Shown in pieces: positions 53,407-62,695 of a DNA stretch of 64,000 nt. Location of the stretch: positions 62,001 to 126,000 of the forward strand of contig CACXMZ010000005.1 in NCBI GenBank assembly GCA_902768975.1, read 5' to 3'. The notes beneath the pieces were generated by a model, which saw nothing but the letters and a program-made list of their open reading frames with translations, was not told the origin of the DNA and ran no database searches. This stretch comes from an uncultured Coriobacteriaceae bacterium (GTDB taxonomy: Bacteria; Actinomycetota; Coriobacteriia; Coriobacteriales; Eggerthellaceae). The position numbers and the translations under genes are program-made. Position 1 is the first letter of the stretch. Each line of letters begins with the position of its first letter.

Positions 53407-56400
53407 TTGGATGCATTTAAGACATCTCTTGTGCGTTCAATTCGCGATTCCTTGGGTCGCTTTTTAGCGATTGCGGCCATCGTGGCGCTTGGTTGCGGCT
53501 TTTATGGTGGCCTGCGCATGACGGGCCCGGATATGCGTATTGCGGCCGATCGCTTTTACGACGGCACCCACCTTTACGACATTCGCTTGCTTTCAACGCT
53601 TGGGTATTCCGACTCCCAGATAGGTGAAGTGAAAGCCGTCGAAGGTGTTGCTGCTGTCATGCCTTCAAAGTCGACCGATGTCATGGGGCAAATTAACGAA
53701 GAACAATATGCGATGCGTATCAGTACCTTGCCCATAAAAGCCTTAAATGAAAGTACGTGCGAAGACGGCTGCAATGTTGAATCGAGTGATGCTTCGTATC
53801 TTAACCGCCTTATCCTCGCAAAAGGGCGTTGGCCCCAGCGCTCTGGTGAATGCGTCATTTCGGCCGACCGTGTCGCTGGTGTTCCTTTTGAAATGGGTGA
53901 CAAACTGACGGTCCTGTATGCTTCGCAGGACCTTGACGGAGTACTGAGCACGCGTGAATTCACTATTGTGGGCACCGTGCATTCTTCAAACTTTGTTTCT
54001 TCGGTCACTATGGGTGCAACTTCATTAGGCAGCGGCTCTATTCAGCAATTCGCCTATGTTTCTGAAGACAATTTCGACGCTGACTGCCCTTACACGGAAC
54101 TCTTTATTGAAGTTGAGGGGGCGAGTGAACTCTTTTCTGGGAGTGACGAATACCAGGCCCATGTTCAAGTTGTGGCAGACCGTTTTGAGGGTATGGCGGA
54201 CGCTCTTGCGCTGAGCCGTCTTAATGACATTAAGGCGGAAGCCCAGGAAGAGCTTGACGATGAAAATGCCAAATATGAAGAAGAAAAAGCCGACGCCTTA
54301 GAAAAACTTGACGACGCCAAACAGGAATTGGACGACGCTTCAACAAAACTTGATGACGCTCAGAACAAAATTGACAGTGGGCAAAGCGACATAGATTCAG
54401 GCTGGGCGCAGCTAAATTCTGGCTGGTCGCAATATTACACCCAGCGCAACGACGCCCTTGCCAAACTCGCTTCGGGCAAGGCCGAACTTGAAGCTAATCA
54501 GAAGAAGCTCGACGAAGCGGCTCGTGAACTTGAAGCTGGCCGTGCTGGCTATGAAAAAGCAAAAGAAAATAAACCGGGTGTCGAAGAACAGCTTTCCCAG
54601 GCACGGGACGGACTTGCTCAGGCAGAGGCAGGTCTCCCTGCTGTTCAGGATGGAATTGCTCAGGTAGAGGAGGGAATAGCTGGGCTTGAAGCGCAAATTG
54701 CCCTACTCCCTGAAGGTGACCCAACGCGTAAGGCTCTGGAGCAGGAGCTTGAAGGCCTTCGAATGAAATTGGCTGGACTTCAAAATCAAGAGTCTGAATT
54801 GAACAAAACCATTACGGAGCTTACCGCTGCCATTCCCCAGCTTGAAGCCGCTCTTACCCAGATAGAAGAGGGTATTGAGCAGTTTGAAGCGGGTGAAGCC
54901 GAACTAGCGGCAGGGAAGAAGCAGCTTGAAGCGGGCTGGAAAGAATACTATGCCCAGGAGGCCAACGCCTATGCTCAGCTTTCGGCGGCTGAAAACCAGC
55001 TCTATGCATCTGAGCAGCAGCTTATTGACTCTCAGCAGCAAATCCGCGATTCGCAGGCGGAAGTAAACGACGGCCGCGAAGAGCTTGAAGAAGGCAAGCA
55101 AGAATACGAAAAGGAGCGCAAGAAGGCCCTTGATGAACTTGCCGACGCAGCCCAGCTTATTGCCGACGCGCAAAAAGACATCGACGATCTTGAAGCGCCA
55201 GACATCTACGTTCTTGACCGCACCAAAAACTATGGTGTTGAAAGCCAAGTTGCCGACAGCGAACGTATTGACAATATTGCGCGCGTGTTTCCCTTTATTT
55301 TCTTCTTAGTTGCCGCCCTCGTAGCCCTAACTACGATGACGCGCATGGTCGACGAAGACCGCGTCGTCATTGGTACTTATAAAGCCTTGGGCTACAGCAA
55401 GGCTCGTATTACGGGGCGCTATTTAATTTATGCAGGGCTTGCAAGTACGGTGGGTGCTATTGTCGGTCTTGCCCTTCTTGCGCAGGTCCTGCCGTTTACC
55501 ATCTCGAAGGCCTATGCCATCATCTATAACATTCCCGACTACCCGCTACCCATGCCTTTCGACTGGAAGCTGGGGCTTTTGTCGGGCGGCCTTGGCGTGG
55601 GCATTACCTTGCTCGCAACCTTTGGAGCCGCGGTTGCAACCTTACGTGAACAACCTGCCCAGCTCATGTTGCCGCGTGCGCCTAAGGCTGGTAAGCGTAT
55701 TTTGCTCGAACGAATCGCTCCGCTTTGGAAGCGTGTCAGTTTTTCATGGAAGGTAACCTTCCGTAATCTCTTCCGCTACAAAAAGCGCATGTTCATGACC
55801 GTGGTTGGCATCGCGGGCTGTACGGCTTTGCTGCTCACTGGTTGGGGTTTGCACGACTCGATTTGGGACATTATCGACAAGCAATTTGGGCCTGTGGTGA
55901 ATTACAACGTCATTACCAAGCTGGATGAAGATGTGAGCGAATCGCAGATTGTTTCCGTTGAAACCTATATGCGCGACAAAGGTGAAACCGAAGACATTAC
56001 GCGCGTACAAAGTTCAAACATGCAAGTGGGAAGTTCAAGCCATAACCCTATAGGTGTCGAAGTGGTTGTTCCAGAAAAGGTGAACGAATTTGCCGACCTG
56101 CTCACCATGAAAGAACGTATTGGCCAAGTCCCCATTGTCTTTGACGACCATTCAGTGGTGCTAACCGAAAAGCTTGCCAAGAAGCTCGGGCTTTCCGTGG
56201 GCGACACCTTGCTGCTCTATGACCAAGACGACATTGGCAATGCGGTGGGGAGCGGTTATGAGCTTACGCTTACAGGCATCATGGAAAACTATATTGGGAG
56301 TCGAGCTTATATTGGCCGAGACTCCTACCAGCAGGCCACGGGCGACTCATGTTCCTTCACGACCTTGTACGGCCGCTGCAATGAAGGGGTGGATGAACGT

Positions 56401-56898
56401 CTTACTTTTACCGAAGGACTTCATGAAATTGAAGGGGTTCGCACGGTAACTTACAACGACGAAACCATAGACAGTTATCGCACCATGCTTACAAGCGTAG
56501 ACATGATCGTGGTGGTCTTGGTGGTTTCGGCAGCAGCGCTTGCCTTTATCGTGCTGTATAACCTTACCAATATCAACATTACGGAACGAAGGCGCGAAAT
56601 CGCCAGCTTGAAGGTACTGGGCTTTACCAAGCGCGAAGTGTATGCCTATATCTTCCGTGAAATCATTTTGCTAAGTATCTTGGGTGCCCTCTTTGGCCTT
56701 GTGCTTGGAACCTTCCTCGAATCTTTTGTCTGTGTGACCGCAGAAGTGGACTACGTCATGTTTGGGCGCGACATTCACACAACAAGCTATGTAATTTCCT
56801 TTGTGATGACACTCGTATTTACCGCCTTCGTTATGCTATCTATGCGTAAGAAATTGACGACGGTCGACATGGTAGAAAGCTTGAAGAGCGTTGACTAA
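53407..56898 (+). CDS. Large FtsX-family ABC permease with an extracellular coiled-coil domain
   Basis: 1163 residues from TTG 53407 (no nearby ATG fits the family start). An N-terminal span lies at about 18-38. An external domain of about 200 residues is followed by about 330 residues of coiled coil (about 270-600) built from repeats such as LDDAKQELDDASTKLDDAQ and ELAAGKKQLEAG. Two FtsX modules follow: spans at about 625-760 with MVDEDRVVIGTYKALGYSK, and at about 1035-1155 with ERRREIASLKVLGFTKREV. Such proteins in Gram-positive bacteria are mechanotransmitters or lipid/peptide exporters (YhgE/ABC permease type). Substrate unknown. It ends overlapping rnhA by 8 nt. Confidence 0.9.
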   Translation: MDAFKTSLVRSIRDSLGRFLAIAAIVALGCGFYGGLRMTGPDMRIAADRFYDGTHLYDIRLLSTLGYSDSQIGEVKAVEGVAAVMPSKSTDVMGQINEEQYAMRISTLPIKALNESTCEDGCNVESSDASYLNRLILAKGRWPQRSGECVISADRVAGVPFEMGDKLTVLYASQDLDGVLSTREFTIVGTVHSSNFVSSVTMGATSLGSGSIQQFAYVSEDNFDADCPYTELFIEVEGASELFSGSDEYQAHVQVVADRFEGMADALALSRLNDIKAEAQEELDDENAKYEEEKADALEKLDDAKQELDDASTKLDDAQNKIDSGQSDIDSGWAQLNSGWSQYYTQRNDALAKLASGKAELEANQKKLDEAARELEAGRAGYEKAKENKPGVEEQLSQARDGLAQAEAGLPAVQDGIAQVEEGIAGLEAQIALLPEGDPTRKALEQELEGLRMKLAGLQNQESELNKTITELTAAIPQLEAALTQIEEGIEQFEAGEAELAAGKKQLEAGWKEYYAQEANAYAQLSAAENQLYASEQQLIDSQQQIRDSQAEVNDGREELEEGKQEYEKERKKALDELADAAQLIADAQKDIDDLEAPDIYVLDRTKNYGVESQVADSERIDNIARVFPFIFFLVAALVALTTMTRMVDEDRVVIGTYKALGYSKARITGRYLIYAGLASTVGAIVGLALLAQVLPFTISKAYAIIYNIPDYPLPMPFDWKLGLLSGGLGVGITLLATFGAAVATLREQPAQLMLPRAPKAGKRILLERIAPLWKRVSFSWKVTFRNLFRYKKRMFMTVVGIAGCTALLLTGWGLHDSIWDIIDKQFGPVVNYNVITKLDEDVSESQIVSVETYMRDKGETEDITRVQSSNMQVGSSSHNPIGVEVVVPEKVNEFADLLTMKERIGQVPIVFDDHSVVLTEKLAKKLGLSVGDTLLLYDQDDIGNAVGSGYELTLTGIMENYIGSRAYIGRDSYQQATGDSCSFTTLYGRCNEGVDERLTFTEGLHEIEGVRTVTYNDETIDSYRTMLTSVDMIVVVLVVSAAALAFIVLYNLTNINITERRREIASLKVLGFTKREVYAYIFREIILLSILGALFGLVLGTFLESFVCVTAEVDYVMFGRDIHTTSYVISFVMTLVFTAFVMLSMRKKLTTVDMVESLKSVD

Positions 56899-57346
56899 AC
56901 GGCTTGAAATATATTGTGACGGCGGCTGCCGCGGTAACCAGCAGGACGAAAACGTTGGTGGTTGGGGCGCCTACCTGGTATGGGGCGAATTTGAAAAACG
57001 CCTTCACGGTGGGGAAGCGAACACCACCAACAACAAGATGGAGCTGACAGCTGCCATTGAAGGCCTGCGCGCCGTCCAAGACAAGACGGTGCCCACCGAC
57101 GTGTTTCTGGATTCGGCCTATGTCCTGGGTGGCATTACCGACTGGATTTATGGCTGGATGAAAAAGGGTTGGAAGAACGCCAAGAAAGAACCTGTGGCGA
57201 ACAAAGAACTGTGGCTTGAACTATTGGCCGAAAAGGAAAAATTTACCGACATTAGTTTTCATAAGGTCAAGGGCCATGCCGACAATGTGGGCAACAATAT
57301 TGCCGACGAACTTGCCAACCTAGGCATGGACGAAGTTTCTCGCTGA
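56891..57346 (+). CDS. rnhA: Ribonuclease HI
   Basis: 151 residues. The DEDD set is seen: Asp in IYCDGGCRGN, Glu in NNKMELTAAIEGL, Asp in FLDSAYVL and Asp in KGHADNVGNNIADELA. It removes RNA from RNA-DNA hybrids. TTG start at 56891 overlapping the permease gene, so it is translated by coupling; the alternative would be a start well inside the fold. Ends 32 bp before tRNA-Arg. Confidence 0.93.
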   Translation: MTKRLEIYCDGGCRGNQQDENVGGWGAYLVWGEFEKRLHGGEANTTNNKMELTAAIEGLRAVQDKTVPTDVFLDSAYVLGGITDWIYGWMKKGWKNAKKEPVANKELWLELLAEKEKFTDISFHKVKGHADNVGNNIADELANLGMDEVSR

Positions 57347-57378
57347 CTTGTTTAAACCTATGAGATAATTCTTTTTAC

Positions 57379-57454
57379 GCGCCCGTGGCTCAACGGATAG
57401 AGCATCGGACTTCTAATCCGACGGTTGCAGGTTCGATTCCTGCCGGGCGCGCCA
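57379..57454 (+). tRNA. tRNA-Arg (TCT)
   Basis: Acceptor GCGCCCG pairs with CGGGCGC; anticodon stem TCGGA/TCCGA encloses CTTCTAA, giving TCT; T-loop GGTTCGATTCC; CCA encoded. GATAAT at 57364-57369 ends 9 nt before it as a likely -10. Decodes AGA and AGG. Confidence 0.95.
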
Positions 57455-57492
57455 TTCTTTATTGAGTATTTGCCCGGATGGAGAGAACCAAA

Positions 57493-58485
57493 ATGACCGC
57501 ACCACTTGCAGGACGTGACTTTTTAAAGCTTTTGGACTTTAGTCCTGAAGAAATCACCTATCTCATAGACCTTTCAGCCGATCTTAAGGCAAAAAAGAAG
57601 GCGGGGGAGCCGCACCGTTACCACGAGGGCAAGAACATTGTCCTGCTTTTCGAAAAGACTTCAACCCGTACCCGCTGTGCCTTTGAAGTGGGCGCCATGG
57701 ATTTAGGTATGGGGGTTACCTACCTTGACCCTGGTGCAAGCCAGATGGGTAAGAAAGAGTCCATTGAAGATACCGCACGGGTGCTTTCGCGTATGTATGA
57801 CGGCATTGAGTATCGTGGTTTTGCTCAAGAAAAAGTAGAGACCTTGGCCGAATACTCCAGCGTGCCCGTTTGGAATGGTTTGACCACGGAAGCGCACCCC
57901 ACTCAGATGATTGCCGACATGCTTACCATCCGCGAACACTTGGGTGAATTGCGCGGTCTGAACCTGACCTTCTTTGGCGACGCCCAGAACAACGTGGCTA
58001 ATTCCCTTATGGTAGCTTGCGCTAAGCTCGGTGTGAACTTTACGGCCTGTGGCCCCAAGGAACAGATGCCCGAAGCCAGTTTGGTTGAAACTTGTACGCA
58101 GATTGCCCAGGAGCAGGGGTCTACCGTGCGCCTGACCGAAGACGTGGCTGAGGGAGCTCGTGGGGCGCATGTGCTTTATACCGACATTTGGGTTTCCATG
58201 GGCGAACCTGACGACATTTGGGCAGAACGCATTCGCCTGCTTGAGCCGTATCGCGTAACCGAAGAACTCATGGCACTGGCGGCACCCAACGCCATCTTCA
58301 TGCATTGCTTGCCAAGCTTCCACGACACCAAGACTACCGTGGGCGCGGAAATTGCCGCCATGTTTGGTATTGAAGAAATGGAAGTGGCTGATTCCGTATT
58401 TGAAGGCCCTCAGTCGGTTGTTTTTGATGAAGCAGAAAACCGCATGCACACCATCAAGGCGGTTATGCATGCCACTTTGCTGTAG
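57493..58485 (+). CDS. argF: Ornithine carbamoyltransferase
   Basis: Catalyses carbamoyl phosphate + ornithine to citrulline (or the reverse in the arginine deiminase pathway). 330 residues from ATG 57493, with GGAGAG 7 nt before it; the upstream ATG at 57478 is part of that site. The carbamoyl phosphate motif is FEKTSTRTRCAFE, and the ornithine motif is FMHCLPSFHD, with Ser where Ala is usual. In arginine-fermenting Coriobacteriia the enzyme can be catabolic (arcB); no arcA or arcC is near, so the role is open. The stop codon lies in a perfect palindrome. Confidence 0.94.
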   Translation: MTAPLAGRDFLKLLDFSPEEITYLIDLSADLKAKKKAGEPHRYHEGKNIVLLFEKTSTRTRCAFEVGAMDLGMGVTYLDPGASQMGKKESIEDTARVLSRMYDGIEYRGFAQEKVETLAEYSSVPVWNGLTTEAHPTQMIADMLTIREHLGELRGLNLTFFGDAQNNVANSLMVACAKLGVNFTACGPKEQMPEASLVETCTQIAQEQGSTVRLTEDVAEGARGAHVLYTDIWVSMGEPDDIWAERIRLLEPYRVTEELMALAAPNAIFMHCLPSFHDTKTTVGAEIAAMFGIEEMEVADSVFEGPQSVVFDEAENRMHTIKAVMHATLL

Positions 58486-58505
58486 TCGTTCTAACGAACG
58501 ACTAC
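58482..58505 (+). terminator. Perfect 10-bp hairpin containing the argF stop codon
   Basis: GTAGTCGTTC (58482-58491, includes the stop TAG at 58483-58485), TAAC loop, GAACGACTAC (58496-58505). No T-run. Left part of composite palindrome copy B. Confidence 0.55.
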
Positions 58506-58520
58506 ATTGTTGATGCTGCG

Positions 58521-58628
58521 ATTCAATAACGCTTGACACTTTGCCCTACTACGGCTTGGCCCGTAACGAAGTACGGGCACCGCGCCGAGAGCGGGCAAAT
58601 TGTTTTGCGTTATTGAATCTCGCTGACT
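58521..58628. repeat. Composite palindrome family, copy B
   Basis: Outer stem ATTCAATAACGC (about 58521-58532) pairs perfectly with GCGTTATTGAAT (about 58608-58619). Inner arms are CACTTTGCCC with GGGCAAATTG; the centre is a perfect GCCCGTA/TACGGGC around ACGAAG. The right edge TCGCTGACTTTGTT is identical in core to that of copy A. It lies between argF and argS. Confidence 0.7.
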
Positions 58629-58670
58629 TTGTTTTAACATATGATTCGTTAGTTATTGAAAGGCTATCTT

Positions 58671-60314
58671 TTGCTAATACGAGAAGAACTTGAACAGATT
58701 GTAAAGGCTGCCATTCAGGCTGCTATAGACGACGGTGCACTTGCCATGGAAGAAGTGCCTGACTGTGCGCTTGAACGCCCGCGTGACGAAGGCCACGGCG
58801 ACTGGGCTTCAACGGTTGCTATGCGTGCTGCTAAGGCAGCGGGAAAGAACCCGCGTGACATTGCGCAAATCATTGTCGACCATCTACCGCAGGACTCTAT
58901 TATTTCCCAGTGCGAAATTGCCGGGCCTGGGTTTATTAATTTCACGCTTAAAAACGAAGGTAAAGGCTCTATCCCCGAAGGCATGCGGAAGGTCAATATC
59001 GAATATATTTCGGCGAACCCTACCGGTCCCTTCCACGTAGGGCATGGGCGTTGGGCGGCCTTGGGTGACGCAACGGCGCGCGTAATGCGCCATGCGGGCT
59101 ACGACATTTATGAAGAGTTTTATATTAACGACAACGGCAAGCAAATGGACGTGTTTGCTGAATCGGTCGTGGTGCGCTACCTGCAGCTTTTGGGGCAGAA
59201 GGTAGAACTGCCTGAAGATTGCTATGCGGGTGCCTACGTGAAAGACATCGCTCAGGCTATTATTGACGAAGACGGGGACGCCTGGGTTAACGCAGACGAA
59301 GCTGAACGCCTTGTAAATTTCCGCGAACGTGCCTATGCCTACGAACTGGCAGAGCAACATCGTATTTGCGACACCTTTGGCACAACTTTCGACCTCTGGT
59401 TTTCAGAACGAACACTGTATGAACCAGGCGAAGACGGAAAAAGTGCCATCGACGCGGCGCTTGAAGCCATGGACAAGGCGGGCTACCTCTACGAAAAGGA
59501 AGGGGCCCTGTGGTTTAGGAGTACCGACTTCAAAGACGACAAGGACCGCGTGCTGCGCAAGTCCGACGGTGCTTACACCTATTTCATGAGCGACATGGCC
59601 TACCACTACAACAAGATGCAACGTGGTTTCGACCATTTAATAGACATCTGGGGTGCCGACCACCATGGCTATATAGCGCGTTGTCAGGCCATGCTGGCTG
59701 CCTGGGGTTATGAAGGTGCACTTGAAGTTATGTTGGGGCAGCTCGTTAACCTCTTCCGCGATGGCAAACCCGTGCGCATGAGTAAGCGTACCGGTGAAAT
59801 GGTGACCTTCGAAGAGCTTATGGACGAAGTGGGCGTAGACGCGACGCGCTGGATTATGCTTTCGCGCAGTGCCGACCAAATGGTGGACTTCGATATTGAA
59901 GTGGCCAAGAAGCAGGACGCCACCAACCCCGTGTATTACGTCCAGTATGCGCATGCGCGTATTTGCTCAATTTTGCGTAAGGCCGCTGGCAACGAAGAAG
60001 CTATGCTGGACTCAGTGGCTCCCGCCGAAGTTGACCTTGGGCTCCTTACCCATGAAAGCGAACTTGCCCTTATGCGCAAGATGGACGTGTTCCCTGAATT
60101 GGTTGAACAGGCAGCGCGTGACCGTGCGGCCTTCCGCTTTACCCATTATGCGCAGGAACTGGCGGCACTCTTCCATGCCTTCTATACCCAGTGCCATGTG
60201 ATGACCGAAGATGCTGAACTTACCAATGCGCGCCTGGCGCTTTGCGACGCCGTGCGTACCGTTCTGGCGCTTTCGCTTTCCCTTCTGGGGATTTCAGCAC
60301 CCGAAAGGATGTAA
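58671..60314 (+). CDS. argS: Arginyl-tRNA synthetase
   Basis: Class I synthetase. TTG at 58671 was chosen because GAAAGG ends 7 nt before it; another TTG at 58656 is also in frame. The N-terminal tRNA D-loop domain (Add-1) spans about 1-80. The HIGH-type motif is in NPTGPFHVGHGRWAALGD, and the KMSKS-like motif is RMSKRTGEMVTF. The linker between FINFTL and VNIEYISANPTG is about 12-25 residues shorter than in most bacterial ArgRS. Length is 547. Next to argF, but the joint theme of arginine may be chance. Confidence 0.95.
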   Translation: MLIREELEQIVKAAIQAAIDDGALAMEEVPDCALERPRDEGHGDWASTVAMRAAKAAGKNPRDIAQIIVDHLPQDSIISQCEIAGPGFINFTLKNEGKGSIPEGMRKVNIEYISANPTGPFHVGHGRWAALGDATARVMRHAGYDIYEEFYINDNGKQMDVFAESVVVRYLQLLGQKVELPEDCYAGAYVKDIAQAIIDEDGDAWVNADEAERLVNFRERAYAYELAEQHRICDTFGTTFDLWFSERTLYEPGEDGKSAIDAALEAMDKAGYLYEKEGALWFRSTDFKDDKDRVLRKSDGAYTYFMSDMAYHYNKMQRGFDHLIDIWGADHHGYIARCQAMLAAWGYEGALEVMLGQLVNLFRDGKPVRMSKRTGEMVTFEELMDEVGVDATRWIMLSRSADQMVDFDIEVAKKQDATNPVYYVQYAHARICSILRKAAGNEEAMLDSVAPAEVDLGLLTHESELALMRKMDVFPELVEQAARDRAAFRFTHYAQELAALFHAFYTQCHVMTEDAELTNARLALCDAVRTVLALSLSLLGISAPERM

Positions 60315-60346
60315 AATTAGGCAAAGCCTTGTTGAAAGGAGCATTC

Positions 60347-60778
60347 ATGGCTGACGTAAACGAAAAAGATGTACAAAACATTCTTGAAGCGAGCGCCGCT
60401 AAGGCCGAAGCCCTCTTGGGCGACCCTGGCAAAATTGACGATCTGTTGGCCCAGGTAAAGACCAACGTGGCCGACCTTCCGCAGGCTGCTGCGGGCGCCC
60501 TGCAGAACATTCCTTTGATGGCTTCCATGATTAAAGGCTATGTTACTCAGCAGTACACTAATGTGTCGCCTAAGGTTGTAGCTAGTGTTCTTGGGTCTCT
60601 TTTGTACCTGGTCAAAGGCAAGGACCTCATTCCTGACTCTATTCCTGTGCTTGGTTTGGTGGACGACGTTGCTGTGGTGGCTCTTGCCATGAAGTTGAAT
60701 GAAAAGGAAATCGAAGAATTCAAGCAGTGGCAGGAAGACCAGCCCCAGATTGGTGAAGCTGGCACAGCGCAAGCCTAA
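60347..60778 (+). CDS. DUF1232 (YkvA-like) family protein
   Basis: 143 residues from ATG 60347 with GAAAGGAG upstream. The DUF1232 core is in the second half: LLYLVKGKDLIPDSIPVLGLVDDVAVVALAM, which contains a short hydrophobic segment. The first half is Ala-rich and helical. The family is common in bacteria and uncharacterised; a membrane-associated role is inferred. The reading frame extends upstream into argS, but nothing supports an earlier start. A terminator follows. Confidence 0.8.
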   Translation: MADVNEKDVQNILEASAAKAEALLGDPGKIDDLLAQVKTNVADLPQAAAGALQNIPLMASMIKGYVTQQYTNVSPKVVASVLGSLLYLVKGKDLIPDSIPVLGLVDDVAVVALAMKLNEKEIEEFKQWQEDQPQIGEAGTAQA

Positions 60779-60802
60779 GGTACTTCTACAAATCAAATTA
60801 AC

Positions 60803-60830
60803 AAAGGCCGCCTGCAGAGGCGGTCTTTTT
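60803..60830. terminator. Bidirectional terminator
   Basis: GGCCGCCT (60806-60813), GCAG, AGGCGGTC (60818-60825), then TTTTT; AAA precedes it, so it can serve both the DUF1232 gene and the minus-strand TDT gene that ends at 60829. Confidence 0.75.
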
Positions 60831-61758
60831 ACTTTTCGGGTTTCACGATGAATGCAAGGAAGCGCACAAGTACATACAGAACGATGGCAAGTGCAATAGC
60901 AAGTTGGGCGAAGGCGTACAGGTTCACCAGGCTTGCAAGCATGCCTTCTGGTAAAAACTGCGCGATTTTAAATGATGCCGTGGCGCAAATGACAAAGGGA
61001 AAAGTCATAGCTGAATACGTGGGGAAGAAGGGGAGTCGTAGGCAAGAAAGCATGACCATGAATCCTGCTATAAAGAGCACGATGGCGAGCACGTAAAGCA
61101 CGGCAAGCAAAAGAGGCGATGGATTTTCAAAGCAACTCAAATAAGCAGTGGTACACATGCTCGCAGGGGCCGCATAAATACAAAGCAAGGGCAGCTGTGG
61201 CTTGGGCAGTGCGTTGCCGTGCACAAATCGAATACTTACAAGTACAAGCAGTATGAAGGTCAAAGCGAGGCAAAGCCAAAATAGGCCGCGGCCTACCGCC
61301 TGCATACCAAAGAGTGGGGACGTGTTGGCGGCAAGCAGTATGGGTATGTATACGATGAAGTAAGCAGGTGTAATCTCGTCGATTGGTGTCTTAATTGCAA
61401 ATTTAAAGGTGAAGCGAAGCATGATAAGCACGTAGAGCGCCAAAGCTATACCCCAGAGGGCAAAGCCTGCAACATGATGAACATGATTAAAGTAGGGCAC
61501 GAAGCCAAAGAGCATCATGGGAAAGGTGCCTACGACGGCAGATGCAAGCGGCTCTTCAAGTTCTTCGGCAATGGCGCCAGAGAAGAGGACTATTTTCGCC
61601 ACAATAGCGGCAAAAAGCAGGAAAGCAATGGTGCCCAAAAGGTAGTGTGCCCAAGGTGCTATAGATTCGAAGAGGGTCCCCAGAGAAGCAATTGAAACAA
61701 CAACACCACACAGGGGAATAGGTATGCGCTTGATTATCTTGTGAAAGCTTTCTGCCAT
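60829..61758 (-). CDS. TDT family transporter (TehA/malate permease-like)
   Basis: 309 residues with ten predicted membrane spans, typical of the tellurite-resistance/dicarboxylate transporter family that also includes plant SLAC1 anion channels. N-terminal IPIPLCGVVVSIASLGTLFE and the later FPMMLFGFVPYF and MTFPFVICATASFKIA agree with it. Substrate could be a C4-dicarboxylate, nitrite or another anion. ATG at 61758; no clear ribosome binding site. Its start is 22 bp from tRNA-Lys, same strand. Confidence 0.8.
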   Translation of the reverse strand: MAESFHKIIKRIPIPLCGVVVSIASLGTLFESIAPWAHYLLGTIAFLLFAAIVAKIVLFSGAIAEELEEPLASAVVGTFPMMLFGFVPYFNHVHHVAGFALWGIALALYVLIMLRFTFKFAIKTPIDEITPAYFIVYIPILLAANTSPLFGMQAVGRGLFWLCLALTFILLVLVSIRFVHGNALPKPQLPLLCIYAAPASMCTTAYLSCFENPSPLLLAVLYVLAIVLFIAGFMVMLSCLRLPFFPTYSAMTFPFVICATASFKIAQFLPEGMLASLVNLYAFAQLAIALAIVLYVLVRFLAFIVKPEK

Positions 61759-61780
61759 AGGGAAAGGGGAGAACTAAAAC

Positions 61781-61856
61781 TGGTGGACCGGCGGGGACTC
61801 GAACCCCGGACCTTGGGATTAAGAGTCCCCTGCTCTACCAACTAAGCTACCGGTCC
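61781..61856 (-). tRNA. tRNA-Lys (CTT)
   Basis: On the minus strand acceptor GGACCGG pairs with CCGGTCC; anticodon stem GGGGA/TCCCA encloses CTCTTAA, giving CTT; T-loop GGTTCGAGTCC; CCA encoded. Confidence 0.94.
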
Positions 61857-61950
61857 ATGGTAATTGCTTGCAAAAAGCACGTTTGGCTATTGTAGCCAAC
61901 CTGCTCAAACGCTGCAAGGCGAAATTGCAAGCTACATTTTCAATGCGCGC

Positions 61951-62028
61951 TGGGGTGGATGAAGGGACTTGAACCCTCGATCTCCAGAGCCACAATCTGG
62001 CGCCTTAGCCAACTAGGCCACATCCACC
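61951..62028 (-). tRNA. tRNA-His (GTG)
   Basis: On the minus strand an extra 5' G precedes GTGGATG, which pairs with CATCCAC; anticodon stem CCAGA/TCTGG encloses TTGTGGC, giving GTG; discriminator C and CCA encoded. The G-1 and C73 are the identity marks of tRNA-His. Confidence 0.95.
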
Positions 62029-62110
62029 AAGCGCAAGGAAGAAGTATATGCGGTATTCTTATTAGGTGCAAGCAATTCTTAAAATCTAGAGAATGAGAAG
62101 GGAAAAGCCT

Positions 62111-62686
62111 ATGAAAACAATCACTAAAACGCTCTTGTTTTTTGCGGGCTGCCTTTTGCTATTAGGAATAGGTTTTTATGGGGGCATGAATTACACGCCT
62201 CCCGGGGCACCTGAAGTGGACGCTGCTACCCTTGAAGCCCAGATTGCCGACTGTAGTGACCTTACTACCAGTAAACTTACTTACACGGGCTTCGTCAGTT
62301 ATGAAGAAGGCACCATTCCGCTCATAAATAAGAAGGCCTTTTCCATGAAATACGTTGCTGAAGCGCGGGCGGGAGTGGACCTTTCAAAGGCCAAGGTCAC
62401 GCTTTCTGAAGGCACTATTACGGTGAAGTTGCCTAAAGCAGAAACTCAAGTGATTGCCATTGATCCCAATTCGCTCGAGTTTTTCGACGAACAGCGCGCC
62501 TTATTTAACTGGCAAGACCGCACTGATTCGGCAACCGCCCTTGAAGCGGCTGAAGCCGACGTTGAAACCAAGATTGACCAAACAGCCTTAATTGAAGAAG
62601 CAAATAAGCAGGCGCATAAGGTTATTGAAGAGCTCCTTGCGCCCTTTACCGAAGAACCATATAGCTACACCCTCGTTGTTGAATAG
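62111..62686 (+). CDS. DUF4230 family membrane-anchored protein
   Basis: 191 residues from ATG 62111, preceded by AAGGGA; a start at 62093 (six more residues) has a -10-like TAAAAT ending 7 nt upstream and would be leaderless. One N-terminal span (about 5-24) then an external domain. The segment FSMKYVAEARAGVDLSKAKVTLSEGTITVKLPKA is the DUF4230 pattern. Function unknown. The metallo-hydrolase gene starts 9 nt after its stop, so the two probably form an operon. Confidence 0.75.
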   Translation: MKTITKTLLFFAGCLLLLGIGFYGGMNYTPPGAPEVDAATLEAQIADCSDLTTSKLTYTGFVSYEEGTIPLINKKAFSMKYVAEARAGVDLSKAKVTLSEGTITVKLPKAETQVIAIDPNSLEFFDEQRALFNWQDRTDSATALEAAEADVETKIDQTALIEEANKQAHKVIEELLAPFTEEPYSYTLVVE

Positions 62687-62695
62687 GAGGCACGC

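Noticed and set aside
57343-57369. Repeat edge CGCTGACTTG before tRNA-Arg as a fifth palindrome copy
   Set aside because: The match to the TCGCTGACTTTG edge is the last codons of rnhA; no hairpin accompanies it and the -35 to -10 spacing is only 15 bp.
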